A stretch of 64,000 nt of DNA from Pseudoalteromonas sp. SMS1 (GCF_021530565.1 NZ_JAKGBI010000009.1:124001-188000); one strand, 5' to 3'; shown: positions 54,228 to 62,935, counted from the stretch's first letter. The notes: a model not told the origin generated them from the letters alone. A program made the numbers and translations.

Positions 54228-54513
54228 AACATCATGTTTTTCATTTTACTATCCCTATAATAACTGATTTTTTATTTTTTGACACCGGTATCATAAAATA
54301 ATTTCAAGATATTCAGTTGGAGTTAAATTTACGGCTCAATACTAATCAAACTAATTTGATCGTTTCCTGAAATGCTGAAATATACTATATTGCGTTTTAA
54401 TTATTAAACGTGTCATTCGTTTCAAGTGTTAAGCCCACTAATTTTCTAGGCTAAACCAAAGTTACCCATATTTTGGCGAAACTAACGCCTTTTGATTTCA
54501 TAGAAGAAAAAAA

Positions 54514-55575
54514 ATGAAAGTAACCATTAACGACGTCGCAAAACATGCTGGCGTATCAATGAAGACAGTATCGAGGGTTATCAACAAAGAGCCTTCAGTT
54601 AGAAAAAAGACTTACGATATCGTGATGCAAGCAGTTAAGGAACTGAACTATCAGCCCAATACAGCTGCTCGAAACCTTGCAGGTACTTCCTCATTTGCCA
54701 TCGGTTTAGTTTATGACAACCCCAATGCATACTACATTATTGATATGCAGAACGGTGTACTTTCAAGATGTAAAGAGGAAGGCTACGAACTGGTTATACA
54801 CCCTTGTTCAGCAGGTGATCCTGACATGCAACAAGAGATAGCAACGATGATTCAGCGTTCTAGACTAGCGGGACTTGTACTTACACCGCCTTTGTCAGAA
54901 CAGAAACATATAATTCAAATGTTAGATGACTTGGGAATTGCTTATGTAAGGCTTCTTTCAGGCCAAAATAGCGAACCCTCAACGCAAACTGACTCAAAAG
55001 AAGCAACTAAACAGAATAACTGTATCTATGTAGACGACTATGCCGCGGCCTATGAAATTACTGAACACCTGATAAACCTTGGACACAAAATCATCGCTTT
55101 CGCCTGTGGAGATTCGGAGCACAAATCGACCACTGAGCGATTATCCGGATACAAACAAGCACTACTGGATAACGCCTTGTCATATGAAGAAAGCTTAGTT
55201 TACGAGGGGACCTATTCATTCGAGTCTGGCGTTGAAGGTGCAAAAGCATTGCTTAAAAATAACAATGCATCTGGGATAACTGCAATTTTGGGCGGCAACG
55301 ATGAAATTGCGGCTGGGGCATTATTTGCCTCTCGGCTTATGAACATCGCTATTCCTGAGCAGTTATCTATTTCAGGGTTTGAGGACTCTCCCTTCTCTCG
55401 ACAAACATGGCCGAAACTTACCACGGCTCATCAAGCTAACAGTGTTATCTCAGAGCATGCAGCACGTTTGTTATTCTCAAAAACACGTGGTAGCCGCTCA
55501 CACGATAAAGATATTATTACGACCTTTACACCGTCTGTTGTTATTCGTGAAAGTACCGGACCAGCGCCCAAGTAG
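54514..55575 (+). CDS. LacI-family transcriptional regulator
   Basis: This 353-residue regulator has the N-terminal LacI helix-turn-helix (TINDVAKHAGVSMKTVSRVIN, quoted in part: DVAKHAGVSMKTVSRVIN), hinge helix (NYQPNTAARNLAGTSS) and a periplasmic-binding-protein-like effector domain (IGLVYDNPNAYYI, GGNDEIAAGAL, SISGFEDSPFSRQTWP). It resembles SalR-type sugar regulators of marine bacteria. It is divergent from pgi with the shared operator between them, and I infer that it is the protein that binds TGACAACGCTGTCA. Confidence 0.92.
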   Translation: MKVTINDVAKHAGVSMKTVSRVINKEPSVRKKTYDIVMQAVKELNYQPNTAARNLAGTSSFAIGLVYDNPNAYYIIDMQNGVLSRCKEEGYELVIHPCSAGDPDMQQEIATMIQRSRLAGLVLTPPLSEQKHIIQMLDDLGIAYVRLLSGQNSEPSTQTDSKEATKQNNCIYVDDYAAAYEITEHLINLGHKIIAFACGDSEHKSTTERLSGYKQALLDNALSYEESLVYEGTYSFESGVEGAKALLKNNNASGITAILGGNDEIAAGALFASRLMNIAIPEQLSISGFEDSPFSRQTWPKLTTAHQANSVISEHAARLLFSKTRGSRSHDKDIITTFTPSVVIRESTGPAPK

Positions 55576-55595
55576 CTTACTCGTTAATGGCGCTG

Positions 55596-57593
55596 TTAAT
55601 ATAGCGCCATTCCATCATGAAAATTAGCAATCTGTTTAGCACCTAGCCTATGCAACGCCTGCTGAGCTTTCTTTGAACGAGTACCAGTACGGCAAACCAA
55701 CAAATATGCCGTGTCACAATCAAGCTGATTATTTAGAAACGCGTCTGCTAAACGATTCACAGAAATATTCATTAACTTAGCGTCGCAATTAAGCTCAAAT
55801 AACGCGTTCAGCTTGGCTGTCGACACATCGTGTTCGATTGGTTCTCGAACATCCAACACCACCCCATTATGTTGTTCAAGCCATTCAATCGCAGCTTTGA
55901 ACGAATAAATGTCTGAAAAATCAGTTGAACAATGAGATATAAACGGCGCATTAGCAGCATCGACACTACCTGCCGGTGAGCACAAAAGATCAAATGATAA
56001 GGGAGTTGATACATTGCCATCTGCAAAAATCACTGTTTTATTCGCCGCAGTGTTCAGCCTGTAACACGGCCTTCCTTCAAAAGTCTCGGTTGATAAATGG
56101 TACTGGTGACAATCAGGGGGCGATTCAATCGATACCGCACCATGAGCATTAAGCGCTTGATATAATTCATCTTTAGCATTGAATTGTGAAACAGTAAAGT
56201 TCTTTACTAAAATCGACTTCAATCGCAAGTTTTGATGGGTTACGATGGTTGTGATTTTTGGTATTAATGCTTCTATCGGGTTATAAATAATGACACTCAA
56301 ATCCGGCCCGACAAACATCCAGCAACTTTCCCCGTGGTGTTCAATTTGAGTCAACCCAAGTGCGCAAATAGGTCCACTGCTACTGACAACGCTCCCGCTT
56401 AAACAGTGATGTCGAAGCGGCACTTTTAGGCGTCGAATCGCTTTGCACGCCAGCTCAATAAACTCCGTGCTATCCGCGGGACCAAATGAAAGGCGGATAG
56501 CATTTTCGCATTGCCAACGCCCATGTCCCATAGCCTCCAATACAAAGCTACTTTTCGCTCCTGCGCTACAAGCTGACCCCCCACTCACTCTTATGCCAGC
56601 AGCATCAAATAAATCCATGATTTCTTTACTCGATAGTGATGGCACTGAAAAGTTAATGGTTGTGGGTACACTTAGTTCTAGTTTGCTGTGATAATCAATG
56701 TTATCGAAGGTGTCATTTAATGCCGCAATGAGTAATGTTCGGTGATGCGCCAGCAGCGTGCTTGGCTTAAATGGGCTGCGTTCCCCCATCATTAACTCAA
56801 ACAGGCAACTCAATCCTGCGATCCCGGGGAGGTTTTCTGTTCCTGAGCGCATTCCGGCTTCTTGACCTCCCCCTGCAATAAACGGTGTATATGGTCGCTC
56901 AGCACGAATATACAAAAATCCAATGCCTTTAGGCGCGTAAAGTTTATGTCCAGAAAACGGTGCATAATCTATTGAAATCGAATCCATATTTAATTCGATT
57001 TTACCCAACCCTTGAACACAATCCACCAACCAAGCAACATCGCTATTATTCGTCCTAATTGTTTTTTCTATTGCCTGTAAATCTTGTATTACCCCAGTTT
57101 CGTTATTCACTGCCATTGTGCAGATCAACACTGCTTGGCAAATATGTGTTGAGATAAAATCTTGATCTAAGATGCCATCTTTATTAACCGGAATTTCTAA
57201 CACTTGCGCATTTAGCCCCATCATTTTATTCCAATGATGAAGTGTATTGGGCACCGCTTTGTGCTCAGTCGCTCCATACAAGAGTACCGGGTTGTCGTAA
57301 TGTAACGTGCTATCCATATAGCTACTCAAAACGGACACAACTGCAGTTTGAATCCCCTCTGTGGCACCGGACGTAAAAAGTAGCTCTCCTTTTTTAGCCC
57401 CTATTAGCTTTCTGGCTTGTGCTCTGGTGTGCTCCAGCAGCCTTTTTGCCTTTACGCCAGCGATATGGGAACTAGAGGGATTACCAAACTCAACGAGCAT
57501 CGCATTCATCACTTCTTCAGCGACGGGTTCTAATACGGGTGTCGTTGCGTTGGCATCTAAATAAACAGGCGTGGAAAGAGCTGGATGAATCAC
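55596..57593 (-). CDS. Cysteine desulfurase - degenerate metallo-beta-lactamase-like - rhodanese fusion
   Basis: This is a 665-residue protein in one frame. Residues 1-390 are a NifS/IscS-type cysteine desulfurase: His111 (ATEHKAV), PLP Lys217 (SGHKLYAPKG) and the persulfide Cys342 (SGGSACSAGA). Residues about 415-545 look like a metallo-beta-lactamase fold start (HHGESCWMFVGPDLSVIIYNP) without the HxHxDH zinc motif. Residues about 560-665 are a rhodanese with Cys634 in LLVCRTGTRS. The persulfide could pass from Cys342 to Cys634. A TusA-like gene lies 1.2 kb away on the same strand. The middle assignment is tentative; both ends are clear. Confidence 0.85.
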   Translation of the reverse strand: MIHPALSTPVYLDANATTPVLEPVAEEVMNAMLVEFGNPSSSHIAGVKAKRLLEHTRAQARKLIGAKKGELLFTSGATEGIQTAVVSVLSSYMDSTLHYDNPVLLYGATEHKAVPNTLHHWNKMMGLNAQVLEIPVNKDGILDQDFISTHICQAVLICTMAVNNETGVIQDLQAIEKTIRTNNSDVAWLVDCVQGLGKIELNMDSISIDYAPFSGHKLYAPKGIGFLYIRAERPYTPFIAGGGQEAGMRSGTENLPGIAGLSCLFELMMGERSPFKPSTLLAHHRTLLIAALNDTFDNIDYHSKLELSVPTTINFSVPSLSSKEIMDLFDAAGIRVSGGSACSAGAKSSFVLEAMGHGRWQCENAIRLSFGPADSTEFIELACKAIRRLKVPLRHHCLSGSVVSSSGPICALGLTQIEHHGESCWMFVGPDLSVIIYNPIEALIPKITTIVTHQNLRLKSILVKNFTVSQFNAKDELYQALNAHGAVSIESPPDCHQYHLSTETFEGRPCYRLNTAANKTVIFADGNVSTPLSFDLLCSPAGSVDAANAPFISHCSTDFSDIYSFKAAIEWLEQHNGVVLDVREPIEHDVSTAKLNALFELNCDAKLMNISVNRLADAFLNNQLDCDTAYLLVCRTGTRSKKAQQALHRLGAKQIANFHDGMALY

Positions 57594-57690
57594 GATTGCA
57601 CTTATAACTAAATTAACTATGTTATTCCATTTTACAGGGTAACCAGAACATCGTTAAGACGATTTTGATTTATCAAATTCAAATTCTATT

Positions 57691-57740
57691 CCATTTAGAT
57701 ACAAAAAAGGAGCCCGTGCTCCTTTTTTGTATCTAAATGG
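57691..57740. terminator. Very long perfect inverted repeat containing a bidirectional terminator
   Basis: Two perfect 23-bp arms (57691-57713 and 57718-57740) face each other across a 4-base loop (CCGT). The inner part AAAAAAGGAGC/GCTCCTTTTTT is a normal terminator with T-tracts both ways. The outer CCATTTAGATAC/GTATCTAAATGG is extra and unusual. It lies 7 bases beyond the stop of the membrane-protein gene. Confidence 0.9.
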
Positions 57741-57747
57741 CCACCGT

Positions 57748-58821
57748 TTACACTTTTTTAGTTATGAGCGTTTTGTGGCTTGTCGACCACGCATTACCAA
57801 GTGCCTTCACTAAAGATGCTAAAGGTATCGCAAAAAATACGCCCCAGAACCCCCAAAGCCCTCCGAAGAATAGGACGGCAACAATAATATACACAGGGTT
57901 TAAATCCACGGCTTCAGAGAACAGCAGCGGCACTAATAAGTTGCCATCAAGCGCTTGAATGATGCCGTAAACAATTAAAATCGTCCAAAACTCGGGGGCA
58001 ATACCGAATTGGAATAAAGCAACGGCTGCTACGGGTATTGTCACTAAGGCCGCACCTATAAAAGGAATTAAAACAGACAGGCCAACAAGCGTACCTAATA
58101 GTGCCGCATACCTGAGTTCAAGCACGGCGAAAGCAATAAAACTTGTACCACCGACAATAACAATCTCGATAACTTTACCACGAATATAATTCATGATTTG
58201 GTGGTCCATTTCTTCCCATACCTGCGTAATTAGCTTGCGGTCTTTTGGGATCAGCTGTTTTATACCAGTGGTGAGTGGCTCTTTATCTTTAAGCATAAAA
58301 AATACGAGTAGTGGGACCAAGATAAGGTAGATTAGCCATGCAACGACGTCCTTGATAGACGTCAAAGATACAGAAACAATTAACTCACCGAGCGCCACAA
58401 CCTTACTTTCGACAGCTGCAACTATATTTTGTACTTGCTGTACAGAAATCAAATTCGGATAGTTGTCAGGCAAGTGAAGGAGATAATCCTTTCCAGTTTC
58501 TATCATACTTGGGGTTTCTTGAACCAGGTTACTAGTTTGAGACCAAAGCACAGGTACAATTACCAACATGAGAGCGAGCACAAGACCAACAAATCCAAGC
58601 ATCACAATATTTGTCGCCATAATCCGACTTGGCAGCACACGTTGAAGCCGAGTTACTGGCCAGTCTAATAAGTACGCTATGACGAGCGCCACAAGCACGG
58701 GAATAACAAACGACCCAAAAAAGTACAACATCGTCCCCGTGAAAACCAATAACAGTAGCAATGTTACAGAATCAGGGTCAGAAAATTTGTCTTGATACCA
58801 AGACTTTATGAGTTCAAACAT
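57748..58821 (-). CDS. AI-2E/PerM-family membrane protein
   Basis: This 357-residue protein of the AI-2E transporter superfamily (PerM-like) has about seven to eight membrane helices. The family segments are VIAYLLDWPVTRLQRVLP near residue 45 and the C-terminal FFGGLWGFWGVFFAIPLASLVKA (in part: LWGFWGVFFAIPLASL). Despite the name, most members do not export autoinducer-2; many are ion or metabolite exporters. Its start overlaps the TusA-like gene by 8 bases, so they form an operon. Confidence 0.88.
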   Translation of the reverse strand: MFELIKSWYQDKFSDPDSVTLLLLLVFTGTMLYFFGSFVIPVLVALVIAYLLDWPVTRLQRVLPSRIMATNIVMLGFVGLVLALMLVIVPVLWSQTSNLVQETPSMIETGKDYLLHLPDNYPNLISVQQVQNIVAAVESKVVALGELIVSVSLTSIKDVVAWLIYLILVPLLVFFMLKDKEPLTTGIKQLIPKDRKLITQVWEEMDHQIMNYIRGKVIEIVIVGGTSFIAFAVLELRYAALLGTLVGLSVLIPFIGAALVTIPVAAVALFQFGIAPEFWTILIVYGIIQALDGNLLVPLLFSEAVDLNPVYIIVAVLFFGGLWGFWGVFFAIPLASLVKALGNAWSTSHKTLITKKV

Positions 58822-59068
58822 CGGTGCTGTGTACCTCTATAAACTGATTATTCTCAGCGCTAATTACCGAAAACTGTATTTTGTGACATGTTAAATAATT
58901 TAGGATATCGTCGATATCCTGCTCTTTACCATAACCAAACCTAATTACACACGCGTGATCACATTTGTTTTTTAATTGCCATTTGAACTGAACAAATAGT
59001 TGAGGGCAGACATACCCTCTCAGGTCCACTGCATACACACTTTGCTCAATCGCTTTTTCACTATGCAA
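58814..59068 (-). CDS. TusA-like sulfur carrier protein with CPxL motif
   Basis: This 84-residue protein of the TusA/SirA family carries the sulfur-carrier Cys21 in DLRGYVCPQLFVQFKWQL. The family motif is CPxP; here the second Pro is Leu. The C-terminal region has an Asp/Ile-rich helix and a beta strand, as in TusA. TusA proteins take sulfur from cysteine desulfurases and pass it on. Being next to a desulfurase-rhodanese fusion supports a relay. It overlaps the membrane-protein gene by 8 bases. Confidence 0.78.
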   Translation of the reverse strand: MHSEKAIEQSVYAVDLRGYVCPQLFVQFKWQLKNKCDHACVIRFGYGKEQDIDDILNYLTCHKIQFSVISAENNQFIEVHSTDV

Positions 59069-59187
59069 AAGACGTCCCCTACGTTCATTAAGTAATTCAC
59101 GTTAGTGCTAATTACACATCGATTAACGTAAAAATTACAACTACACTCTTTCTGTTTAAAAAATCAAACACGCCTGATAACTCATTG

Positions 59188-59205
59188 GTGTGATTATAAT
59201 TACAC
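59188..59205. promoter_or_regulatory. 18-bp near-palindrome upstream of the TusA-like gene and the unknown gene
   Basis: GTGTGATTATAATTACAC is a palindrome with one mismatch, in the 246-base divergent region between 58814 and 59315. Two further ATTACA motifs are nearby (59110 and 59135). A regulator may bind here, but none is encoded next to it. Confidence 0.4.
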
Positions 59206-59314
59206 TCAGTGATTCATAACCCGCTTTATAGAGTATATAACCAGTTGGTGGCAAGTAATAAATTGTATATTTAGTTAATAATTAGACCTTGTTTCTATGG
59301 CTTGTATCTAGCCA

Positions 59315-60025
59315 ATGGTTTATTCTTATAGAGATATAGCAAGCATTACGGGAAACCACATGCCACGAGCAAATAACAAGGCACGTTTGCCGGCTAACCC
59401 AACATTAAAAGAGATCAATTGGTACAAAAAACAAATCAATTGGGGTGAGCTTCCTCCTTTCTATCACCTTGTAGCCTCTTCAGTCAGTGAGAGTGAAGGT
59501 ATTTTTCAGCATGGTTTTGACAATGCAATCAAACGTCTGATAGACAAAAGAAATTGGAATCTACATTTATTAGATGGATATGAAGATGATAACGGCTTCA
59601 TTCACTGTGAGAATGCCCCCAAAATTCATTTACATCAAGTTTTTACCGACAGAGGCTTCGAACTTTGGGCATACCCCATTGCTCGCAATGTTAAAGTGGA
59701 TACCTATCTAAAAGACAATAAATTTTTAGAGTTCAATGTATGGGATCCCCATGCGATGAAAACCTTGATTAGATTTAGCCAACTTCATAAATTTATTAGA
59801 TTTTATTTCGAGCGTGGAGACATTGCAGACAAAGCACTTATCCTTCATGCACACAAAGTCGTGCACCAAACAATCTCTCTTTTAAAAAGAGAATTGAACG
59901 TTGTGTGTGTTGATGGGGTCTCAATAAAAGATTTTTATATGTTATGTGAGAAAGACGCTAGAGCATGTGAGGATGAAATTAACCTCGCGAAAATCATGTT
60001 AGGCGACGATCTAAAGAAGGACTAG
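59315..60025 (+). CDS. Conserved-looking hypothetical protein upstream of bepA
   Basis: The 236-residue product is soluble, with no signal peptide or membrane segment. It is rich in Lys, His and aromatic residues (KIHLHQVFTDRGFELWAYP, ILHAHKVVHQTISLLKREL). An ATG at 59360 (MPRANNKARL) may be the real start. It ends 1 base before bepA, so it is probably translated with it. I do not recognise the family. Possible roles in envelope protein quality control rest only on the neighbour. Confidence 0.65.
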   Translation: MVYSYRDIASITGNHMPRANNKARLPANPTLKEINWYKKQINWGELPPFYHLVASSVSESEGIFQHGFDNAIKRLIDKRNWNLHLLDGYEDDNGFIHCENAPKIHLHQVFTDRGFELWAYPIARNVKVDTYLKDNKFLEFNVWDPHAMKTLIRFSQLHKFIRFYFERGDIADKALILHAHKVVHQTISLLKRELNVVCVDGVSIKDFYMLCEKDARACEDEINLAKIMLGDDLKKD

Positions 60026-60026
60026 A

Positions 60027-61478
60027 ATGCAACTAAAGAAAGCAATTGTAACCACGCTTTGTGCCCTCTCTTTGAGTTTTTCAGCTGTAAATCAAGCAAA
60101 GTCCGATTTTAAGCTACCTGATTTAGGCACTTCGGCTGTTCAGGTTTTACCTATCGAGAAAGAGCAGCTCATCGGGGATGTCATGATGATGCAAATTCGC
60201 TCTGGCTCGCCGTTGATACAAGACCCCGTGTTGGATGAGTATCTAACAACACTAGGTAATAAACTAGTTGCCAGTGCCAATGACGTGAGATTTCCGTTTT
60301 CATTCTTTTGGTTAGACAACAAAGCCATTAATGCTTTCGCATTTTATGGGGGCCATGTCGGCGTCCATACAGGCTTGCTTGCACAATCAGACAATGAGAG
60401 TCAACTTGCTTCTGTATTGGGGCATGAGATTGCACACGTTACGCAAAGGCATTTGGCCAGACGTATCCAACAAGCCAAAGATAATAGTGCACTTACAATT
60501 GCCGGATTAATCACAGGTATTTTAGCAACTGTGATCGCGCCTGACGCGGGGATGGCCATTCTTGCAGCAAATAGTACCCAAGCGTCATTGAGTCAGTTAA
60601 CGCATAGCCGCAAAGCAGAGCAAGAAGCAGATCGTTTTGGTATGCAAACGTTACAACGAGCAGGCTATGACCCTTATGCGGCGAGTGAGTTTTTAACCAA
60701 GCTTGCAGCCCAAGTTAGGTTTCAAAATAAACCGCCCGCTTTTTTGCTTACGCACCCCTTACCAGAATCTAGGGTATCTGATGTACGTTTGCGTGCTCAG
60801 CAATACCCAAAGAAGTATGTACCAAGCAGCGCAGACTTTCATTATGCCAAAAGCCGAGTGTTAGCTCGATATCATATGAAAGATGCTGACGCTCAAGCAT
60901 TTTTTGAAAATGAGTTAAGAACAAGCTCAGCGCTTGATAATAGCGCATTAGAATACGGCCTAGCGATAGCGATGCTGGATCAAGAAAAGTATCAACAAGC
61001 AGAGAAGATCATCAAAAAACTGTTAGCGTCAAAACCAAATAACTTATTTTTCCTCGATGTATATACGGACATCAAGATAGGCCAAAATAAGTTTGATGTG
61101 GCGCTTAAATTGCTTGAAGATAAACATGAATTAAGACCAAATAATCAAGTAATTACGTTGAATCTGGCAAACACAGCTATAAAAGCGAAGCAGTTTGATA
61201 AAGCAGAGCAACTCTTAAAGGTGTTTTTACTCGACAAACCAGAACATGTTTTGGCAAAACAACTCCTCACTGACACTTATAAATTAAGTGATAACAAAGC
61301 AGCATATCATGAAGCAAATGCGAGTCTGCTCTCTCATTATGGCGCGTTTTTAAAAGCGGCTGACGAAGTTCAAAAAGCCCTCAACTTTGTTGAAAAAGAA
61401 GACGAGATAAAACGTTTAAGATTGAAAGCACTATTGGCTAATTATCGTAATATGCAAAAAGAGTTAGCTAAACTTTAA
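60027..61478 (+). CDS. bepA: Periplasmic M48 metalloprotease BepA
   Basis: This 483-residue protein has a signal peptide (residues 1-24), an M48 protease domain with HEIAH (residues 133-137) and the third zinc ligand Glu in SRKAEQEADRFGM, and C-terminal TPR repeats from about residue 300 (ALEYGLAIAMLDQEKYQQAEKI in part). It degrades misassembled outer-membrane proteins such as LptD and works with the BAM complex. It matches E. coli BepA (YfgC, 487 residues). In E. coli it is also followed by yfgD, as here. Confidence 0.94.
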   Translation: MQLKKAIVTTLCALSLSFSAVNQAKSDFKLPDLGTSAVQVLPIEKEQLIGDVMMMQIRSGSPLIQDPVLDEYLTTLGNKLVASANDVRFPFSFFWLDNKAINAFAFYGGHVGVHTGLLAQSDNESQLASVLGHEIAHVTQRHLARRIQQAKDNSALTIAGLITGILATVIAPDAGMAILAANSTQASLSQLTHSRKAEQEADRFGMQTLQRAGYDPYAASEFLTKLAAQVRFQNKPPAFLLTHPLPESRVSDVRLRAQQYPKKYVPSSADFHYAKSRVLARYHMKDADAQAFFENELRTSSALDNSALEYGLAIAMLDQEKYQQAEKIIKKLLASKPNNLFFLDVYTDIKIGQNKFDVALKLLEDKHELRPNNQVITLNLANTAIKAKQFDKAEQLLKVFLLDKPEHVLAKQLLTDTYKLSDNKAAYHEANASLLSHYGAFLKAADEVQKALNFVEKEDEIKRLRLKALLANYRNMQKELAKL

Positions 61479-61599
61479 TCTCGATACTGCCTGCCCCGTC
61501 GATAAATTGATTCAAGTTGTCGTAAACGATAGGCAGTATGGTTTTGATAAGATACAATCTCCTCAAAATACAATCAAATTCTCTGTTAAGGGCTTTTTA

Positions 61600-61947
61600 A
61601 TGTCTGTAATTATTTATCATAACCCACGTTGTTCTAAATCAAGACAAACACTTGCGCTATTAGAAGAAAACGCTGTTCAACCAGAAGTTATTGAGTACTT
61701 AAAAACCCCTGTTGATGCAGCGACATTAGACTCACTTATCAAAAAACTAGGGTTTGAATCAGCACATCAACTAGTTCGCAATAAAGAAACGATTTATAAA
61801 GAGCTTGGCCTGACAAAAGACAGCGACGAACATACACTAAGACAAGCTATGATAGAAAACCCAAAGCTTATCGAGCGTCCAATCGTTGTCAATGGTGATA
61901 AGGCTGCACTTGGCCGACCACCAGAATCCGTGCTAGAGATAATTTAA
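61600..61947 (+). CDS. yfgD: ArsC-family protein, YfgD-like
   Basis: I choose ATG 61600 (115 residues); the frame from 61507 adds residues not seen in homologues. The N-terminus IIYHNPRCSKSRQTL has the redox/substrate Cys11, and LVRNKE and RPIVVNG are ArsC-family motifs. Members act as glutaredoxin-dependent arsenate reductases, but the housekeeping group next to bepA has no shown role in arsenic resistance. It is followed 5 bases later by the WrbA-like gene. Confidence 0.88.
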   Translation: MSVIIYHNPRCSKSRQTLALLEENAVQPEVIEYLKTPVDAATLDSLIKKLGFESAHQLVRNKETIYKELGLTKDSDEHTLRQAMIENPKLIERPIVVNGDKAALGRPPESVLEII

Positions 61948-61952
61948 TTACA

Positions 61953-62504
61953 ATGCCGACTATTTTAGTACTCTATCACTCAAGCCATGGCTCTGTATCC
62001 GCCATGGCCAATGAAATTTACGACACACTCAGCGCCCATGGGGCAGATGTCAGACTACGTACTTTTGTTCAAAAACAACCACATGATGTTGTTGTTACTA
62101 AGCAAGATTTAGTTGAGTGTGACGGGCTCGCGTTTGGCTCCCCCACTCGCTTTGGTATGATGGCTTCACAGGCAAAAACATTCTGGGAAACAACCAGTGA
62201 TATTTGGCTCAAAGGCCTATTAATTGATAAACCAGCCTGTGTCTTCTCATCGTCAAGTAGTATGCATGGTGGTAATGAGGCAACACTATTAAACCTTTCT
62301 TTACCGTTGCTTCATCACGGTATGATGCTCATGGGCGTCCCCTACGATGTGCCAGAATTACTATCTACTCAGAGCGGTGGGACACCTTATGGCGCTAGCC
62401 ATGTTGCAGGAATGGACAACAGCCCCGAACTCACGGAGGCTGAGATTAAAATCTGTCGTGCATTAGCCACTCGTCTTTTCAACGTTTCTAAAAAGTTATT
62501 ATGA
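61953..62504 (+). CDS. WrbA-like NAD(P)H:quinone oxidoreductase flavoprotein
   Basis: This 183-residue flavodoxin-fold protein starts with the FMN loop ILVLYHSSHGSVSAMANEI (residues 4-22) and has the second loop FGSPTRFGMMASQAKTFWE. It is slightly shorter than E. coli WrbA (198). It reduces quinones with two electrons. The stop overlaps the DUF2069 start (ATGA), the order arsC-wrbA-DUF2069 being common in gammaproteobacteria. Confidence 0.9.
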   Translation: MPTILVLYHSSHGSVSAMANEIYDTLSAHGADVRLRTFVQKQPHDVVVTKQDLVECDGLAFGSPTRFGMMASQAKTFWETTSDIWLKGLLIDKPACVFSSSSSMHGGNEATLLNLSLPLLHHGMMLMGVPYDVPELLSTQSGGTPYGASHVAGMDNSPELTEAEIKICRALATRLFNVSKKLL

Positions 62505-62935
62505 GCCAAATTCCAAAACAACCGAATACGAAATTGTTTTATAAACTCGCCCTTTTTGGATACGCCGGGCTATTAACGTTAATGCCACTTTGGCTGTTTG
62601 TTATTTCACCCAGAGAAGGACACAGCATCGGTTTTATGTTTGTCGTCTATATATTGCCGCTGCTCCTGCCACTCAGAGGCATAATTAGAGACAATCCGTA
62701 TACGTTTGCTTGGGCCAATTTCGTTGTACTCATTTATTTTATTCATGGTTTCACGCTGCTTTGGATTGCCACAGACGAGCTCATTTGGATACTCCTTGAA
62801 TTGCTCTTCTCAACGAGTATGTTTGTTGGATGTACTTACTATGCCCGCCATCGAGGACAAGAGTTAGGCCTTAAGATCAGAAAACTAAAAGAAGATCTTG
62901 CCGACGAAAAGTCTGCTCACGAACGGGATAGTTGA
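62501..62935 (+). CDS. DUF2069 membrane protein
   Basis: This 144-residue protein has four hydrophobic segments (about residues 14-31, 41-57, 68-84 and 90-108) and a charged C-terminal helix (LKIRKLKEDLADEK). It matches DUF2069. No function is known. The start codon overlaps the wrbA-like stop by 4 bases. Confidence 0.86.
   Translation: MSQIPKQPNTKLFYKLALFGYAGLLTLMPLWLFVISPREGHSIGFMFVVYILPLLLPLRGIIRDNPYTFAWANFVVLIYFIHGFTLLWIATDELIWILLELLFSTSMFVGCTYYARHRGQELGLKIRKLKEDLADEKSAHERDS

Noticed and set aside
57748-58821. Autoinducer-2 exporter and quorum sensing
   Set aside because: The family name is historical; no luxS or lsr gene is near and most members have other or unknown functions.
61600-61947. 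Arsenic resistance gene
   Set aside because: No arsR, arsB or acr3 is near. The position after bepA matches the housekeeping YfgD group.
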